A stretch of 48,846 bases of DNA from Acidobacteriaceae bacterium (GTDB taxonomy: Bacteria; Acidobacteriota; Terriglobia; Terriglobales; Acidobacteriaceae), in NCBI GenBank assembly GCA_003151155.1, contig PLWX01000107.1, forward strand, positions 1 to 48,846, in the 5' to 3' direction. Positions 40,349 through 48,846 of the stretch are shown here, piece by piece; the first letter of the stretch is position 1; the number at the start of each line of letters is the position of its first letter. Position numbers and translations under genes: made by a program. The notes beneath the pieces were generated by a model. That model made no database searches. It was not told where the DNA came from and was given only the letters and a program-made list of their open reading frames with translations.

Positions 40349-42121
40349 CTAATGCACGGTGACGTAGGTGGTTTGTTTGAAAACAGTTCCCGTGGAATCC
40401 TTAGCCTGTACTGTAAGTTTATGTGTCCCGGCCGTTAAGGTCACGCTGCCGTTGAGCGTCCCGCCATTTTGAGTCACCTTCGCACTGCCATCGACGTAGA
40501 GTTGAATTATGGACACTGGGTTCGTGTCGGTGGTTCCTGCCGAAACAGTTAGCGGCGAGGTCACGGTGGCATTGTTCGCTGGGCTGCAGATCGTGACGGA
40601 CGGTGAAGCCGTATTCAATGTGCAGGGAGAGGTTCCTGAACTTCCAGCGGTGACGTAGAGCGTCTGCTTGAAGAGCAGTCCAGTTATCTCCTGCGCCTGT
40701 ACGGTGATCCGATGGGAACCGGGGGTTAAGGGCGTGCTCGTGTTCAGTACCGCGCCGCTCTGCTTTGTGTTCGCGATGCCATCGACAAAAAGTTGGATGG
40801 TTGAGACCAGTAGGGAATCCGTAGCACCGGCGGCGACGGTCAGCGGCGAGGGGACGGTTGAATTGCTCGTCGGCGTGCATATCGTGACTGACGGTGAGGT
40901 TGTGCTTAAGGTACAGGGCGGCGGTGGGGCAGCGACCATGAAGAAATTGGTATCTGCGCTATAGCCGTTGTTAGCTTGCGCGCTTTGCGACATCGGAACA
41001 TAAAGATTGGAGGCGGCGCCGACAGTGTAGTTCCCGCCGGGGAGCGTCAGGCTGTAATGCCCCTTGGAGTCTGTCGTGGCAGACGCAGTGCCGCTGGTGA
41101 TCTGGGCTCCCGCGATTGGTTTGCATGAGACGGTGTCGCGCACCAGTCCGCTGATGGTACCGGTGGTCGCGGTAATCGCAGGCGCATGCCAATTGACGGT
41201 GAACTGGTTGCCGGAATCCGTCTTATAGAGGTTCAGGTAAGGTGAGTAGGTCTTTACGTCCACCGTATCTGAGGCAGGGTGGAAGGTGAGGACGCGCAGG
41301 TAGCCATTGCCGCCGTTCGGCAGCAGCTGGTAGTTCGCGAAAATCTGGTTCACGAGGTTTCCACTGACGCCAAGATCGACCCGACGCGACCCATTGGCGT
41401 TGGTGATATGCCCGCTGAGAACCATGTCGATGTTTGGATATTGGCTGACGAACTTGGACCACTGTTTGTCCCCATAATTGTCGTAATTGATGTCCTGGGT
41501 GTCGCATTGGTCGACGCGAGTGTTATCTGAGTACATGAAGCTGTGGGTGACGACGAAGACTTCTTTGTCGGGATTTGTCGCCACCACCGAGGCCGCCCAG
41601 GCCAGCGTCGCGTCCTGCGGGATGAACTCAAGGACCAAGAACAAATACTGCTTCCCGTTGATCGTCAGGACGCCATAAAAGTTCTCGTTGCTCCCGTTGA
41701 GATTTCCGAGGTACCAGGGATATGTGGCGTACCTCTGAGGACCGAACCATTGATTAAAGCCCACAGCCGTACGTGCTTTGGGGGCGAGATTGTCGTAGTC
41801 GTGGTTCCCGATAGGCAGGAAATACGGGATTTCGGCTTGATCGAGAACCTCGTAAGCGGCATCGGCATTCGCCCACTGCGAATTATCCGAGCCGTTGTTA
41901 ACGATGTCTCCCAATCCGAGCACAGCCTGAATGTTTAGCGCATCTTGCGAGTTCGCGATCCATTGAGTCTGTGCGAGAAGGACTTGGGGGTAAAACTGGC
42001 TCTCATTCTGAACATCCGGCATCACGATGATCGAAAAGTCTTGGTTTTGGGCCTGCCCGATCAGGAGGGGCGGCAGCAACAACAAAATTACGTAGACGAA
42101 GGAGGATCGAAGTGGCTTCAT
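40349..42121 (-). CDS. Secreted calcineurin-like metallophosphoesterase with tandem Ig-like modules
   Basis: A 590-residue exported protein. Residues 1-24 are a signal peptide (hydrophobic core VYVILLLLPPLLIG, then QAQ). The metallophosphoesterase domain (about 29-245) has MPDVQN, GLGDIVNNG (71-77), GNHDY (105-109), VTHSF (His193) and SGHI (237-239): the usual metal ligands in order. Residues ~318-395 form a carboxypeptidase-regulatory-like beta domain (GTISGLVRDTVSCKPIAGAQI...GHYSL). Two similar Ig-like modules follow (~402-492 and ~499-590), both starting PCTL and sharing SPSVTIC, IQLFVDG/IQLYVDG and FKQT. It probably acts outside the cell or in the periplasm on a phosphodiester or phosphomonoester; the substrate is unknown. 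ATG 42121, weak SD. Confidence 0.87.
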   Translation of the reverse strand: MKPLRSSFVYVILLLLPPLLIGQAQNQDFSIIVMPDVQNESQFYPQVLLAQTQWIANSQDALNIQAVLGLGDIVNNGSDNSQWANADAAYEVLDQAEIPYFLPIGNHDYDNLAPKARTAVGFNQWFGPQRYATYPWYLGNLNGSNENFYGVLTINGKQYLFLVLEFIPQDATLAWAASVVATNPDKEVFVVTHSFMYSDNTRVDQCDTQDINYDNYGDKQWSKFVSQYPNIDMVLSGHITNANGSRRVDLGVSGNLVNQIFANYQLLPNGGNGYLRVLTFHPASDTVDVKTYSPYLNLYKTDSGNQFTVNWHAPAITATTGTISGLVRDTVSCKPIAGAQITSGTASATTDSKGHYSLTLPGGNYTVGAASNLYVPMSQSAQANNGYSADTNFFMVAAPPPPCTLSTTSPSVTICTPTSNSTVPSPLTVAAGATDSLLVSTIQLFVDGIANTKQSGAVLNTSTPLTPGSHRITVQAQEITGLLFKQTLYVTAGSSGTSPCTLNTASPSVTICSPANNATVTSPLTVSAGTTDTNPVSIIQLYVDGSAKVTQNGGTLNGSVTLTAGTHKLTVQAKDSTGTVFKQTTYVTVH

Positions 42122-42757
42122 GGGCGATAAACCTGCCTTTTAAAACGCAGTGGCTTCTTCTCTCCGCGGAGAAGCGGGGAAGCCAGCGTGCACAAATTAG
42201 GTTGTGAGGGAGTCACGCAGACGGAGTCACTGAAAAAGCGCGTTACGCTCTTTTCGCAAGCGTCCGAAGAGTCGAAAAAGCAGGATGGTCCGATATCTCG
42301 GACGTGCTTTTCGACCCGCTCTGGCCAGAGAGACTGCATGGGGCGACTTTGCTTTCAGGTTGTCTTGCTCAAGTGCCTACGCTCGCGGCACAGGCGACTT
42401 GCTTTGCGTGGTTCTGAGAAGGGAACCCGCCTCAACGTTCGAACGCGTCCCCACTGCGATCGTGCGCTTTCGGGCCTGGGATAACACTTAAGTACCTGGA
42501 ATTCAGCTACTCGGGATTCTGACACAACTTTCTGTGGACGACAGAAATAATTTAACCTTAGGGTGTGAATATCTCTGGATTACTCCAAGAGTGGGTGAGT
42601 GGACATTCACGGTGTTCAATATCTTCTATTCGGGTTCCGGCATCTCAAGAGAACTGAACTATCATAGAAGCAAAGTTATCTTCACCCGTCATAGTGGTTT
42701 TCCCGTGCCCCAGGCAAACTTAACGCCTTAACCGGACGCAGCCCGTCAGACAATTGA
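42122..42757. other. 636-bp intergenic region with several hairpins, between divergent genes
   Basis: No credible gene. Structures seen: TGGCTTC-TTCTC/GAGAA...GAAGCCA (42151-42185). A long nested hairpin spans 42271-42315, with an outer stem GTCGAAAA+GCA/TGCTTTTCGAC with a single bulge, and an inner GTCCGA-TATC-TCGGAC. The palindrome CTCTGGCCAGAG is at 42319-42330, and GGTTC/GAACC at 42410-42427. The stretch 42540-42757 is AT-richer and should hold the treS promoter, but no clear -35/-10 pair was found. Confidence 0.55.
42271..42315. repeat. Nested long hairpin in treS/phosphoesterase intergenic region
   Basis: Outer stem 11 bp with one bulged A, inner perfect 6-bp stem with a TATC loop. The arms are A/T-rich at the base, so it could act as a bidirectional terminator-like element or as part of a structured RNA. 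Confidence 0.6.
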
Positions 42758-45700
42758 ATGGATCCTATCTCGACGCAAACCTGGTACAAAGACGCAATCA
42801 TTTATGAGGTGCACGTTCGCGCGTTCTATGACAGCGTGACCGACGGCATCGGCGATTTCGGCGGTATCACCCAGAAATTGGATTACCTCGAGGACCTTGG
42901 CGTTACCGCCATCTGGCTCCTACCTTTCTATCCATCGCCGCTCAAGGACGACGGTTACGACATCGCGGACTATACCAACGTCCACCCCTCGTACGGCACG
43001 CTGCGGGAATTTCAGCGTTTCCTGCGGGAAGCGCACCGCCGCAATATCCGTGTCATTACGGAGTTGGTGCTCAACCACACCTCCGATCAGCACATCTGGT
43101 TTCAACGCTCGCGGCGAGCCGAGCCCGGAAGTCGTTGGCGCAACTTTTATGTCTGGAGCGATACACCGGATCGGTACCAGGATGCGCGCATCATCTTTAA
43201 GGATTTCGAAACCTCGAACTGGACGTGGGACCCATTGGCCAAGGCGTATTACTGGCATCGGTTCTACTCGCATCAACCGGATCTGAACTGGGACAACCCG
43301 GAAGTTCGTGACGCGATGTTCAATGCCATGGATTTCTGGTTCGACATGGGCGTCGATGGCCTGCGACTGGACGCCGTACCTTATCTTTTCGAGCGTGAAG
43401 GCACGAACTGCGAGAATCTGATCGAGACACACGTCGCTCTCCGTGATCTGCGCAAGCACGTGGACGAAAAATTTAAGGACAAGATGCTCCTTGCGGAGGC
43501 TAACCAGTGGCCCGAGGACGCCGTGGCTTACTTCGGGAACGGCAATGAGTGTCACATGGCCTTCCATTTTCCGCTGATGCCGCGCTTGTTCATGTCGCTG
43601 CGCATGGAAGATCGGTATCCGGTCACGGATATCCTTCGCCTCACTCCTGCAATCCCGGAGAACACCCAGTGGGCGCTCTTCCTGCGCAACCATGACGAAC
43701 TTACATTGGAGATGGTGACGGACGAAGAGCGCGATTATATGTACCGCACCTACGCGCATGATCGCACCATGCGGATCAATCTCGGCATTCGTCGCCGGCT
43801 TGCACCGCTGCTCGAAAACGATCGAAGCAAGATTGAATTGATGAACGCATTGCTATTCTCGCTTCCCGGAACACCGGTGGTGTATTACGGCGATGAGATC
43901 GGCATGGGAGACAATATTTATCTTGGCGATCGCAACGGCGTCCGCACGCCAATGCAGTGGAGTGCCGACCGCAACGCCGGTTTCTCAAAAGCCAATCCGC
44001 AGAAACTCTTCTTGCCGGTGAACATTGATCCGGAGTACCACTACGAAGCGGTCAACGTGGAGACGCAACAGAACAATCCACATTCCTTGCTTTGGTGGAT
44101 GAAGCGCGTGATCGCTCAGCGTAAGCAGTTTCGTGCTTTTGGTCGCGGCACCCTGGAATTTCTGTATCCCGGCAATCGCAAGGTGCTCGCATACATTCGC
44201 CAGTTCGAGGATGAAAATATCCTGGTCCTCGCCAACCTCTCCCGCTTTACGCAATGCGCCGAGCTGGATTTGAGTCGCTTTAACGGCAGCGTGCCTGTCG
44301 AAATCTTCGGGCGCACGCGCTTTCCGAACATCGGCGAACAGCCGTACTTTTTTTCTCTGGGACCTCACGGTTACTATTGGTTCCACTTGCAGCCACGGGA
44401 AGCGAACCAGGAGTCGATGACCGTCAATACGGAGGCGCCAAGCGTTCCAGTTGTGCGGGTCGAGTCGATTTCAGATGTGTTCGTGCCATCTACACGCAAC
44501 GCAGTCTTCCGATTGTTGCCCAAGATGCTTGTCAAACGCCCCTGGTTCCAAGGCAAGGACCGAACGATCCGAAATATAGCGCTCGGAGACGCCGTTCCCC
44601 TGCCGCAGACCGGCGCTTACATCGTGCTGCTGTTAGTGGAGTATGCCGATGGCGAACCCGACACCTATCTCACGCCGCTCTCTGTCGCAACCGGCGAAAA
44701 GGCGGAAGGTGTTCTCAAAGATCGTCCCGACTCCGTGCTCGCCAAATTGGATGACGGCCAAAACCAGGCTCTTTTATATGCTGCCGTGTACGATCACGAT
44801 TTCGCCGATGCTGTATTGAAAGCGATCGTGAAACGCAGACGTTTCAAGGGCTTCGCCGGCGAAGTTGTAGCCGGCCATACCCACGCCTTCCGCAAGGCTT
44901 GGGAGATCCAGAGGGCCGGTCTCGAACCAGCCACTCCTACCGGTGAACGGAATGTCTCCGTAATCACGTACGGTGAGAACTTCAATCTCAAGCTTTACCG
45001 CAAAATCGAAGCTGGGCCTAACCCAGACCGTGAGATGGAGGAATTTCTCACGGAGGAAACCGACTTTACTCAAGTGCCGCGTGCGTTGGGCTGGTTGGAG
45101 TATCGTCGCGGCGAAGAAGAAAACCTGGAACAGACCACCCTGGGGCTTCTCATCGGTCACGCCCGCAACGCTACGAATGCCTGGACTTATGCGTTAGATC
45201 ACCTGGGCATATTCTTCGAGCGAGCGCTTGCGGTTGCCCTCAACGATCCGCGACTGAAGGAACTGACACCTGGGCCGGTGCTCTCAATTGCAAATCAACC
45301 GCTGCCGACGGTGATGGCCGAATTGCTCGGCAGCTTTGCCGATAGCATGCGCCAACTCGGCGAGCGCAGTGCAGACCTTCATCTCGCACTTGCGAGTCGT
45401 CCAGATATACCCACATTCGCGCCGGAACCGTTCACCGAGTTCTACCGCCACAGCCTCTACCACGGGATGCTGGGTCAATCGAGCCGGTCGATGGATGCCC
45501 TGCGCGCATCACTCAAGTCGCTGCCTGCAGCAGTGCACGAGGACGCCGAGGCACTGCTCGGACGCGAACCAGAATTGCGAGCTCGCCTGCAACGGTTACG
45601 CGACACACGCATTTCCGGCACGCGCATCCGCCACCATGCCGACTATCACCTGTCGAACCTGCTCTACACCGGTAGCGACTTCCTGATTTCCAATTTTGAG

Positions 45701-46084
45701 GGAAATCCTGAACGTCCGATCGGTGAACGCCGCATCAAGCGATCGCCATTACGCGATGTGGCCAGCATGATCCGTTCATTCCACTACGTTTCGCATGCTG
45801 TACTATTTGACCAAGTGCCCGGCATCGTCTTAAGCCGGGATGCTTATCCGCAGCTGGAACGCTGGGCCCACTCCTGGTACATGTGGGTGAGCGCGATTTT
45901 TCTCAACGGCTATCTCAAGCGCGCTGGTTCTGCTGACTTCCTGCCGCGTTCGCAGGAAGAACGAGCCGTACTGCTCGAGGCCTACACCTTCGAGAAAGCT
46001 TTGATTGAGATTGAGTTTGAACTTACCCACCGGCCAGACTGGGTACGAATTCCGGTGCACGGGATATTGGAACAGCTGCGATGA
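42758..46084 (+). CDS. treS: Trehalose synthase fused to maltokinase-like domain
   Basis: A 1108-residue two-domain protein. Residues 1-545 are a GH13 trehalose synthase (maltose to trehalose isomerase). The start ISTQTWYKDAIIYEVHVRAFYDS is typical. Catalytic residues are in place: D205 (GLRLDAVPY), E247 (LLAEANQW) and D313 (RNHDEL). After a short Ser/Val linker, residues ~565-1108 match the Mak/Pep2 maltokinase (LPKMLVKRPWFQGKDR, SPLRDVASMIRSFHY). The kinase motifs are changed: HGD is H960-A-D962, and the metal-binding D-F-E is N979-F-E-G. Intact Mak makes maltose-1-phosphate for GlgE; no glgE is in the window. The ATG at 42758 is in a weak SD context. The malQ start overlaps its stop by 4 bp. 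Confidence 0.93.
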   Translation: MDPISTQTWYKDAIIYEVHVRAFYDSVTDGIGDFGGITQKLDYLEDLGVTAIWLLPFYPSPLKDDGYDIADYTNVHPSYGTLREFQRFLREAHRRNIRVITELVLNHTSDQHIWFQRSRRAEPGSRWRNFYVWSDTPDRYQDARIIFKDFETSNWTWDPLAKAYYWHRFYSHQPDLNWDNPEVRDAMFNAMDFWFDMGVDGLRLDAVPYLFEREGTNCENLIETHVALRDLRKHVDEKFKDKMLLAEANQWPEDAVAYFGNGNECHMAFHFPLMPRLFMSLRMEDRYPVTDILRLTPAIPENTQWALFLRNHDELTLEMVTDEERDYMYRTYAHDRTMRINLGIRRRLAPLLENDRSKIELMNALLFSLPGTPVVYYGDEIGMGDNIYLGDRNGVRTPMQWSADRNAGFSKANPQKLFLPVNIDPEYHYEAVNVETQQNNPHSLLWWMKRVIAQRKQFRAFGRGTLEFLYPGNRKVLAYIRQFEDENILVLANLSRFTQCAELDLSRFNGSVPVEIFGRTRFPNIGEQPYFFSLGPHGYYWFHLQPREANQESMTVNTEAPSVPVVRVESISDVFVPSTRNAVFRLLPKMLVKRPWFQGKDRTIRNIALGDAVPLPQTGAYIVLLLVEYADGEPDTYLTPLSVATGEKAEGVLKDRPDSVLAKLDDGQNQALLYAAVYDHDFADAVLKAIVKRRRFKGFAGEVVAGHTHAFRKAWEIQRAGLEPATPTGERNVSVITYGENFNLKLYRKIEAGPNPDREMEEFLTEETDFTQVPRALGWLEYRRGEEENLEQTTLGLLIGHARNATNAWTYALDHLGIFFERALAVALNDPRLKELTPGPVLSIANQPLPTVMAELLGSFADSMRQLGERSADLHLALASRPDIPTFAPEPFTEFYRHSLYHGMLGQSSRSMDALRASLKSLPAAVHEDAEALLGREPELRARLQRLRDTRISGTRIRHHADYHLSNLLYTGSDFLISNFEGNPERPIGERRIKRSPLRDVASMIRSFHYVSHAVLFDQVPGIVLSRDAYPQLERWAHSWYMWVSAIFLNGYLKRAGSADFLPRSQEERAVLLEAYTFEKALIEIEFELTHRPDWVRIPVHGILEQLR

Positions 46085-47610
46085 AATTTCCGCGATCGAG
46101 CGGCATTCTTTTACATCCGACCTCGCTCCCGGGTCCCTACGGCATCGGTGACCTGGGTGGGGAAGCGTATCGGTTTGCCGATTTTCTGCAAGCCGCCGGG
46201 ATGAAAATCTGGCAGGTTCTCCCACTTAATCCCACCGGCTACGGGGACTCGCCGTATCAATCGTTCTCGGCGTTTGCCGGGAACCCGCTGCTTCTCAGTC
46301 TCGACGAACTCGCGAAACAAGGATTGCTTGGCGAAGAAGATTTGCAACGTGCATCGTCGAATGAGGTCGGGGACATCGATTTTGGCGCTGTCATTCCACG
46401 CAAATTTTGCGCGCTTAGAAAAGCTGCTGCCAGCTTCTATGAAAGTTCTGGCTCATCGAACCTGCAATTTCAGGAGTTTGAAAATACGAACTCCACATGG
46501 CTCGATGACTACGCTCTTTTCATGGCCGCGAAAGACGCCCACGACCTAGTTATCTGGACAAAATGGGACGCTGACTTAGCAGCACGGAAGCCCGAGGCGC
46601 TGAATCAATGGCGCAAAAGATTAGCTTCCGAGATAGCCGCGTACAAGTTTTGGCAATTCGAATTCTTCCGGCAATGGCACTCACTGAAGAGCTACTGCAA
46701 CCAGCGTGGCATACGCATTATGGGCGATATTCCCATCTACGTGGCGCACGACAGCGCGAACGTTTGGGCGCGTCCTGATCTTTTCTGGCTGGATGATCGT
46801 GGTCATCCACTGAAGGTGGCGGGAGTGCCGCCCGACTACTTCACTGCCACCGGACAGCTTTGGGGCAATCCTATTTATCGATGGGACTTGATGCAGCAGA
46901 ATGAGTTTCGCTGGTGGATCGAAAGATTTCGCGCTGCACTGACGATGTTCGACCTGGTACGTGTCGATCACTTCCGCGGGTTCGAAGCCTATTGGGAGAT
47001 TCCAGGCGGGGAGATTACGGCGATCCGTGGCAAATGGGTGAAGGGACCCGGCGCTGCGTTATTCGAAGCCGTTTCGAAGGCGTTGGGTGAGCTGCCGATC
47101 GTCGCAGAGAATTTAGGCGTGATCACACCTGCGGTTGAAGCGATTCGTCATCAATTTGGATTTCCGGGCATGGCTATCATGCAATTTGCTTTCAGTATCG
47201 ATCCCATGGCTCCTACGTTTCGTCCGCATAACTACGAACGGCAACTTGTCGCCTATACCGGAGGCCATGACAACGACACCATGTTCGGTTGGTGGCGTTC
47301 TGGCGTCGCCGACAGCACACGCACCCAGGAAGAGGTCGAGCGCGAACACAACGATGCTGCTACTTATTTCGGCGTTTCCATTGATGAACTTGATCGCAAC
47401 GTGAACTGGATTTACATCCGCGCGGTGATGATGTCCGTCGCCGACACCGTTCTGTTTCCCATGCAGGATGTAGTTGGTGCCGGCGGGGAAGCTCGTATGA
47501 ACCTGCCGGGCAGTTTAGGACGCAACTGGAAGTGGCGGATGGCTGCAGACGCGCTTCGTCCCCAGTATTCGGACCGATTGGCCCAGTTCGCCAAACTGTA
47601 CGACCGCTAG
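46081..47610 (+). CDS. malQ: 4-alpha-glucanotransferase (amylomaltase)
   Basis: A 509-residue GH77 enzyme that transfers maltosyl/glucan units between alpha-1,4-glucans in the cytoplasm. The N-terminus has the family hallmark RSSGILLHPTSLPGPYGIGDLGGEAYRFADFL and WQVLPLNPTGYGDSPYQSFSAFAGNPLL. Catalytic residues: D296 (LVRVDHFRGF, nucleophile), E343 (IVAENLGVITP, acid/base) and D397 (TGGHDNDT). Length is normal. ATG overlaps the treS stop (ATGA), so it forms an operon with treS and links maltose made from trehalose to longer glucans. No terminator is visible after its TAG at 47608. Confidence 0.96.
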   Translation: MKFPRSSGILLHPTSLPGPYGIGDLGGEAYRFADFLQAAGMKIWQVLPLNPTGYGDSPYQSFSAFAGNPLLLSLDELAKQGLLGEEDLQRASSNEVGDIDFGAVIPRKFCALRKAAASFYESSGSSNLQFQEFENTNSTWLDDYALFMAAKDAHDLVIWTKWDADLAARKPEALNQWRKRLASEIAAYKFWQFEFFRQWHSLKSYCNQRGIRIMGDIPIYVAHDSANVWARPDLFWLDDRGHPLKVAGVPPDYFTATGQLWGNPIYRWDLMQQNEFRWWIERFRAALTMFDLVRVDHFRGFEAYWEIPGGEITAIRGKWVKGPGAALFEAVSKALGELPIVAENLGVITPAVEAIRHQFGFPGMAIMQFAFSIDPMAPTFRPHNYERQLVAYTGGHDNDTMFGWWRSGVADSTRTQEEVEREHNDAATYFGVSIDELDRNVNWIYIRAVMMSVADTVLFPMQDVVGAGGEARMNLPGSLGRNWKWRMAADALRPQYSDRLAQFAKLYDR

Positions 47611-47973
47611 ACTTTAAATGAAATGGAGTTCAGCTACCGTCGCAGATGAGAGATCTCGCTTCAGAGCCCATAGAGCGGCCATCGTGAGCCTTTGTTGGGT
47701 CGCGTCACCCCAACGCCGAGTACGCGACCAGGAAACGTCGGCAGAGTTTGTCGAGTGCTGGGTACCACTTATGAACGTGATGAAATATCTAGAGAAATCG
47801 GTCGTTCAGATAAGGCATCTGCGCTCTCGCGATCTCACCGGCGGTCAGAATCCGGCGGGCTGATCGCGAGAAACTTCTATTCGGTTGTATCACGCTATCG
47901 CTCGGTCAACGAAAGCGGTTGCCTGATCGACGATGACGCCTCACCTGATGATTTCCGGTAAAATGGATCAACG
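47611..47973. other. 363-bp intergenic region, no features recognised
   Basis: No ORF with coding character, terminator or clear promoter. A -10-like TAAAAT (47959-47964) is the only promoter-like element, without a matching -35. GGA sits 6 bp upstream of the ATG at 47974. Confidence 0.5.
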
Positions 47974-48687
47974 ATGGTCGACATCCATTCCCACATTCTG
48001 CCCATGGTCGACGACGGGGCCGAGTCGTGGGAGGTAGCTGTAGCAATGGTAACCATGGCTGGAGGCGATGGTGTTACTCACATGGTCGCCACGCCCCACG
48101 CCAACTACGAATATGCTTACGAGCGCGAAAGCCACACCGCGCTGCTCGAGGAACTTCAGAACAGAGTGGGAAAAGATGTCCAGCTGATTCTGGGTTGCGA
48201 CTTTCATTTTTCCTACGACAACTTTGAAGACGCACTGCAACATCCGCACCGTTACACTATCGGCAATACACGCTACCTCCTCATCGAGCTCAGCGACTTC
48301 AGCGTTCCTCCCCAAATCTCCAATATGCTCTTTTCTCTGACTTCCAACAGGTTGATACCCATCCTCACTCATCCCGAGCGAAACCCGCTGCTGCAACGGG
48401 CTCCGGAACGCGTCTCGGAATGGGTTGATATGGGCATGCTGGTTCAGCTCACCGCGAACGCATTTACAGGGAAATGGGGCAAGGGCGTGCAGAAACTTGC
48501 GAACTGGTATGCCGAAAACCAACTTGTTCACGTGATTGCGAGCGATGCCCATAGCGCCAGTCGTCGCAATCCAGTTCTCTCCGAAGCTCGGAGAATGGTG
48601 GCCAAAACTTACAGTGAGGAGTTCGCCAAACGGCTATTCGAAACCAATCCACGGGCGATCATTAACGATGAGAGAGTGTTGGGTTAA
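47974..48687 (+). CDS. PHP-family protein-tyrosine phosphatase (CpsB/YwqE type)
   Basis: A 237-residue manganese-dependent phosphatase that removes phosphate from tyrosine kinases controlling capsule or exopolysaccharide synthesis. Metal motifs of the PHP fold are in order: MVDIHSHILPMVDDGAE (H-x-H and D-D-G), VTHMVATPHANYEY (A-T-P-H), L-G-C-D-F-H-F, ILTHPERNPLL (H-P-E-R), and VIASDAHS. Length is within the usual 240-255. The substrate tyrosine kinase is not in this window, though it may lie just beyond. ATG 47974; GGA upstream. Confidence 0.93.
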   Translation: MVDIHSHILPMVDDGAESWEVAVAMVTMAGGDGVTHMVATPHANYEYAYERESHTALLEELQNRVGKDVQLILGCDFHFSYDNFEDALQHPHRYTIGNTRYLLIELSDFSVPPQISNMLFSLTSNRLIPILTHPERNPLLQRAPERVSEWVDMGMLVQLTANAFTGKWGKGVQKLANWYAENQLVHVIASDAHSASRRNPVLSEARRMVAKTYSEEFAKRLFETNPRAIINDERVLG

Positions 48688-48846
48688 TACCTGCAATGGT
48701 GGAGTCGGAGCAGTCGACAAGTGGTATGGCCTTTAATCGTTCCCCGCCGCATGTTCCCGGGCCTGCGTCAAACTGCATGTGCAAAGCACTTTCTGAGGGA
48801 CTTACAATTTTTCTATAGCAGCGCGCACTTCGGAAGCGTTTTCTAG
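48688..48846. other. 159-bp end of window, no features recognised
   Basis: Non-coding by eye; no terminator or promoter pair is seen before the window ends. Confidence 0.5.

Noticed and set aside
42188-42484. 98-codon plus-strand ORF in the phosphoesterase-treS gap
   Set aside because: It runs through several hairpins, is Arg/Cys/Ser-biased and has no SD.
1-48846. CRISPR arrays, tRNA or rRNA genes, prophage
   Set aside because: No regularly spaced repeats, tRNA-like cloverleaf with T-loop motif, or phage structural genes were seen by eye.

Overview
The window looks like chromosomal DNA of an acidobacterium, probably a Terriglobia / Koribacter-like lineage. This is inferred from high-GC coding DNA, the cell-shape and rng-pilMNOPQ layout, a fused trehalose synthase-maltokinase, hopanoid-type glycosyltransferase, and secreted Ig-like proteins. 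No rRNA or tRNA is present to fix the taxonomy. No prophage, CRISPR array or plasmid origin was seen.

Layout. 1-8153: the elongasome cluster mreB (3' end only)-mreC-mreD ... mrdA-rodA. It is split by about 3.2 kb holding a D-aminoacylase-type amidohydrolase and a REP-associated (Y1) transposase, bracketed by two copies of an imperfect ~175-bp dispersed repeat. 8154-11693: a long leader and an RNase E/G with a ~530-residue charged insertion inside its S1 domain, closed by a strong terminator. 12029-17960: promoter, small HTH protein and pilMNOPQ (type IV pilus alignment complex and secretin), closed by a second terminator. 18003-20431: amino-acid permease and PLP aminotransferase. 20428-28725: TetR regulator with a palindromic operator, an RND permease-adaptor-outer-membrane-factor operon, and a DHA2-type MFS exporter. 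28778-31798: an ArnT-like GT-C mannosyltransferase-type protein converging on a ceramide-glucosyltransferase/HpnI-like GT2.

31993-39270 (minus strand): a threonine operon lysC-hom-thrC-thrB-proC, then lysR and a tiny zinc-ribbon protein. Upstream of lysC lie a sigma-70-type promoter, a Thr/Ile-rich leader ORF and an intrinsic terminator whose 5' arm can pair instead with the end of the leader ORF. This is a complete translation-coupled attenuator and the clearest regulatory discovery in the window.

39279-42121 (minus): L-lactate dehydrogenase and a secreted calcineurin-like phosphoesterase with tandem Ig-like modules. 42758-47610 (plus): treS-mak fusion and malQ, overlapping by 4 bp, for trehalose/maltose/alpha-glucan metabolism. 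The kinase half has several altered active-site motifs. 47974-48687: a PHP-type tyrosine phosphatase (CpsB/YwqE family), usually linked to capsule/exopolysaccharide control.

Functional themes are envelope construction (Mre/PBP2/RodA, pili, lipid glycosylation, exopolysaccharide phosphatase), drug/solute efflux, aspartate-family amino acid synthesis and storage-sugar metabolism. All family assignments come from reading motifs by eye; no database search was run.
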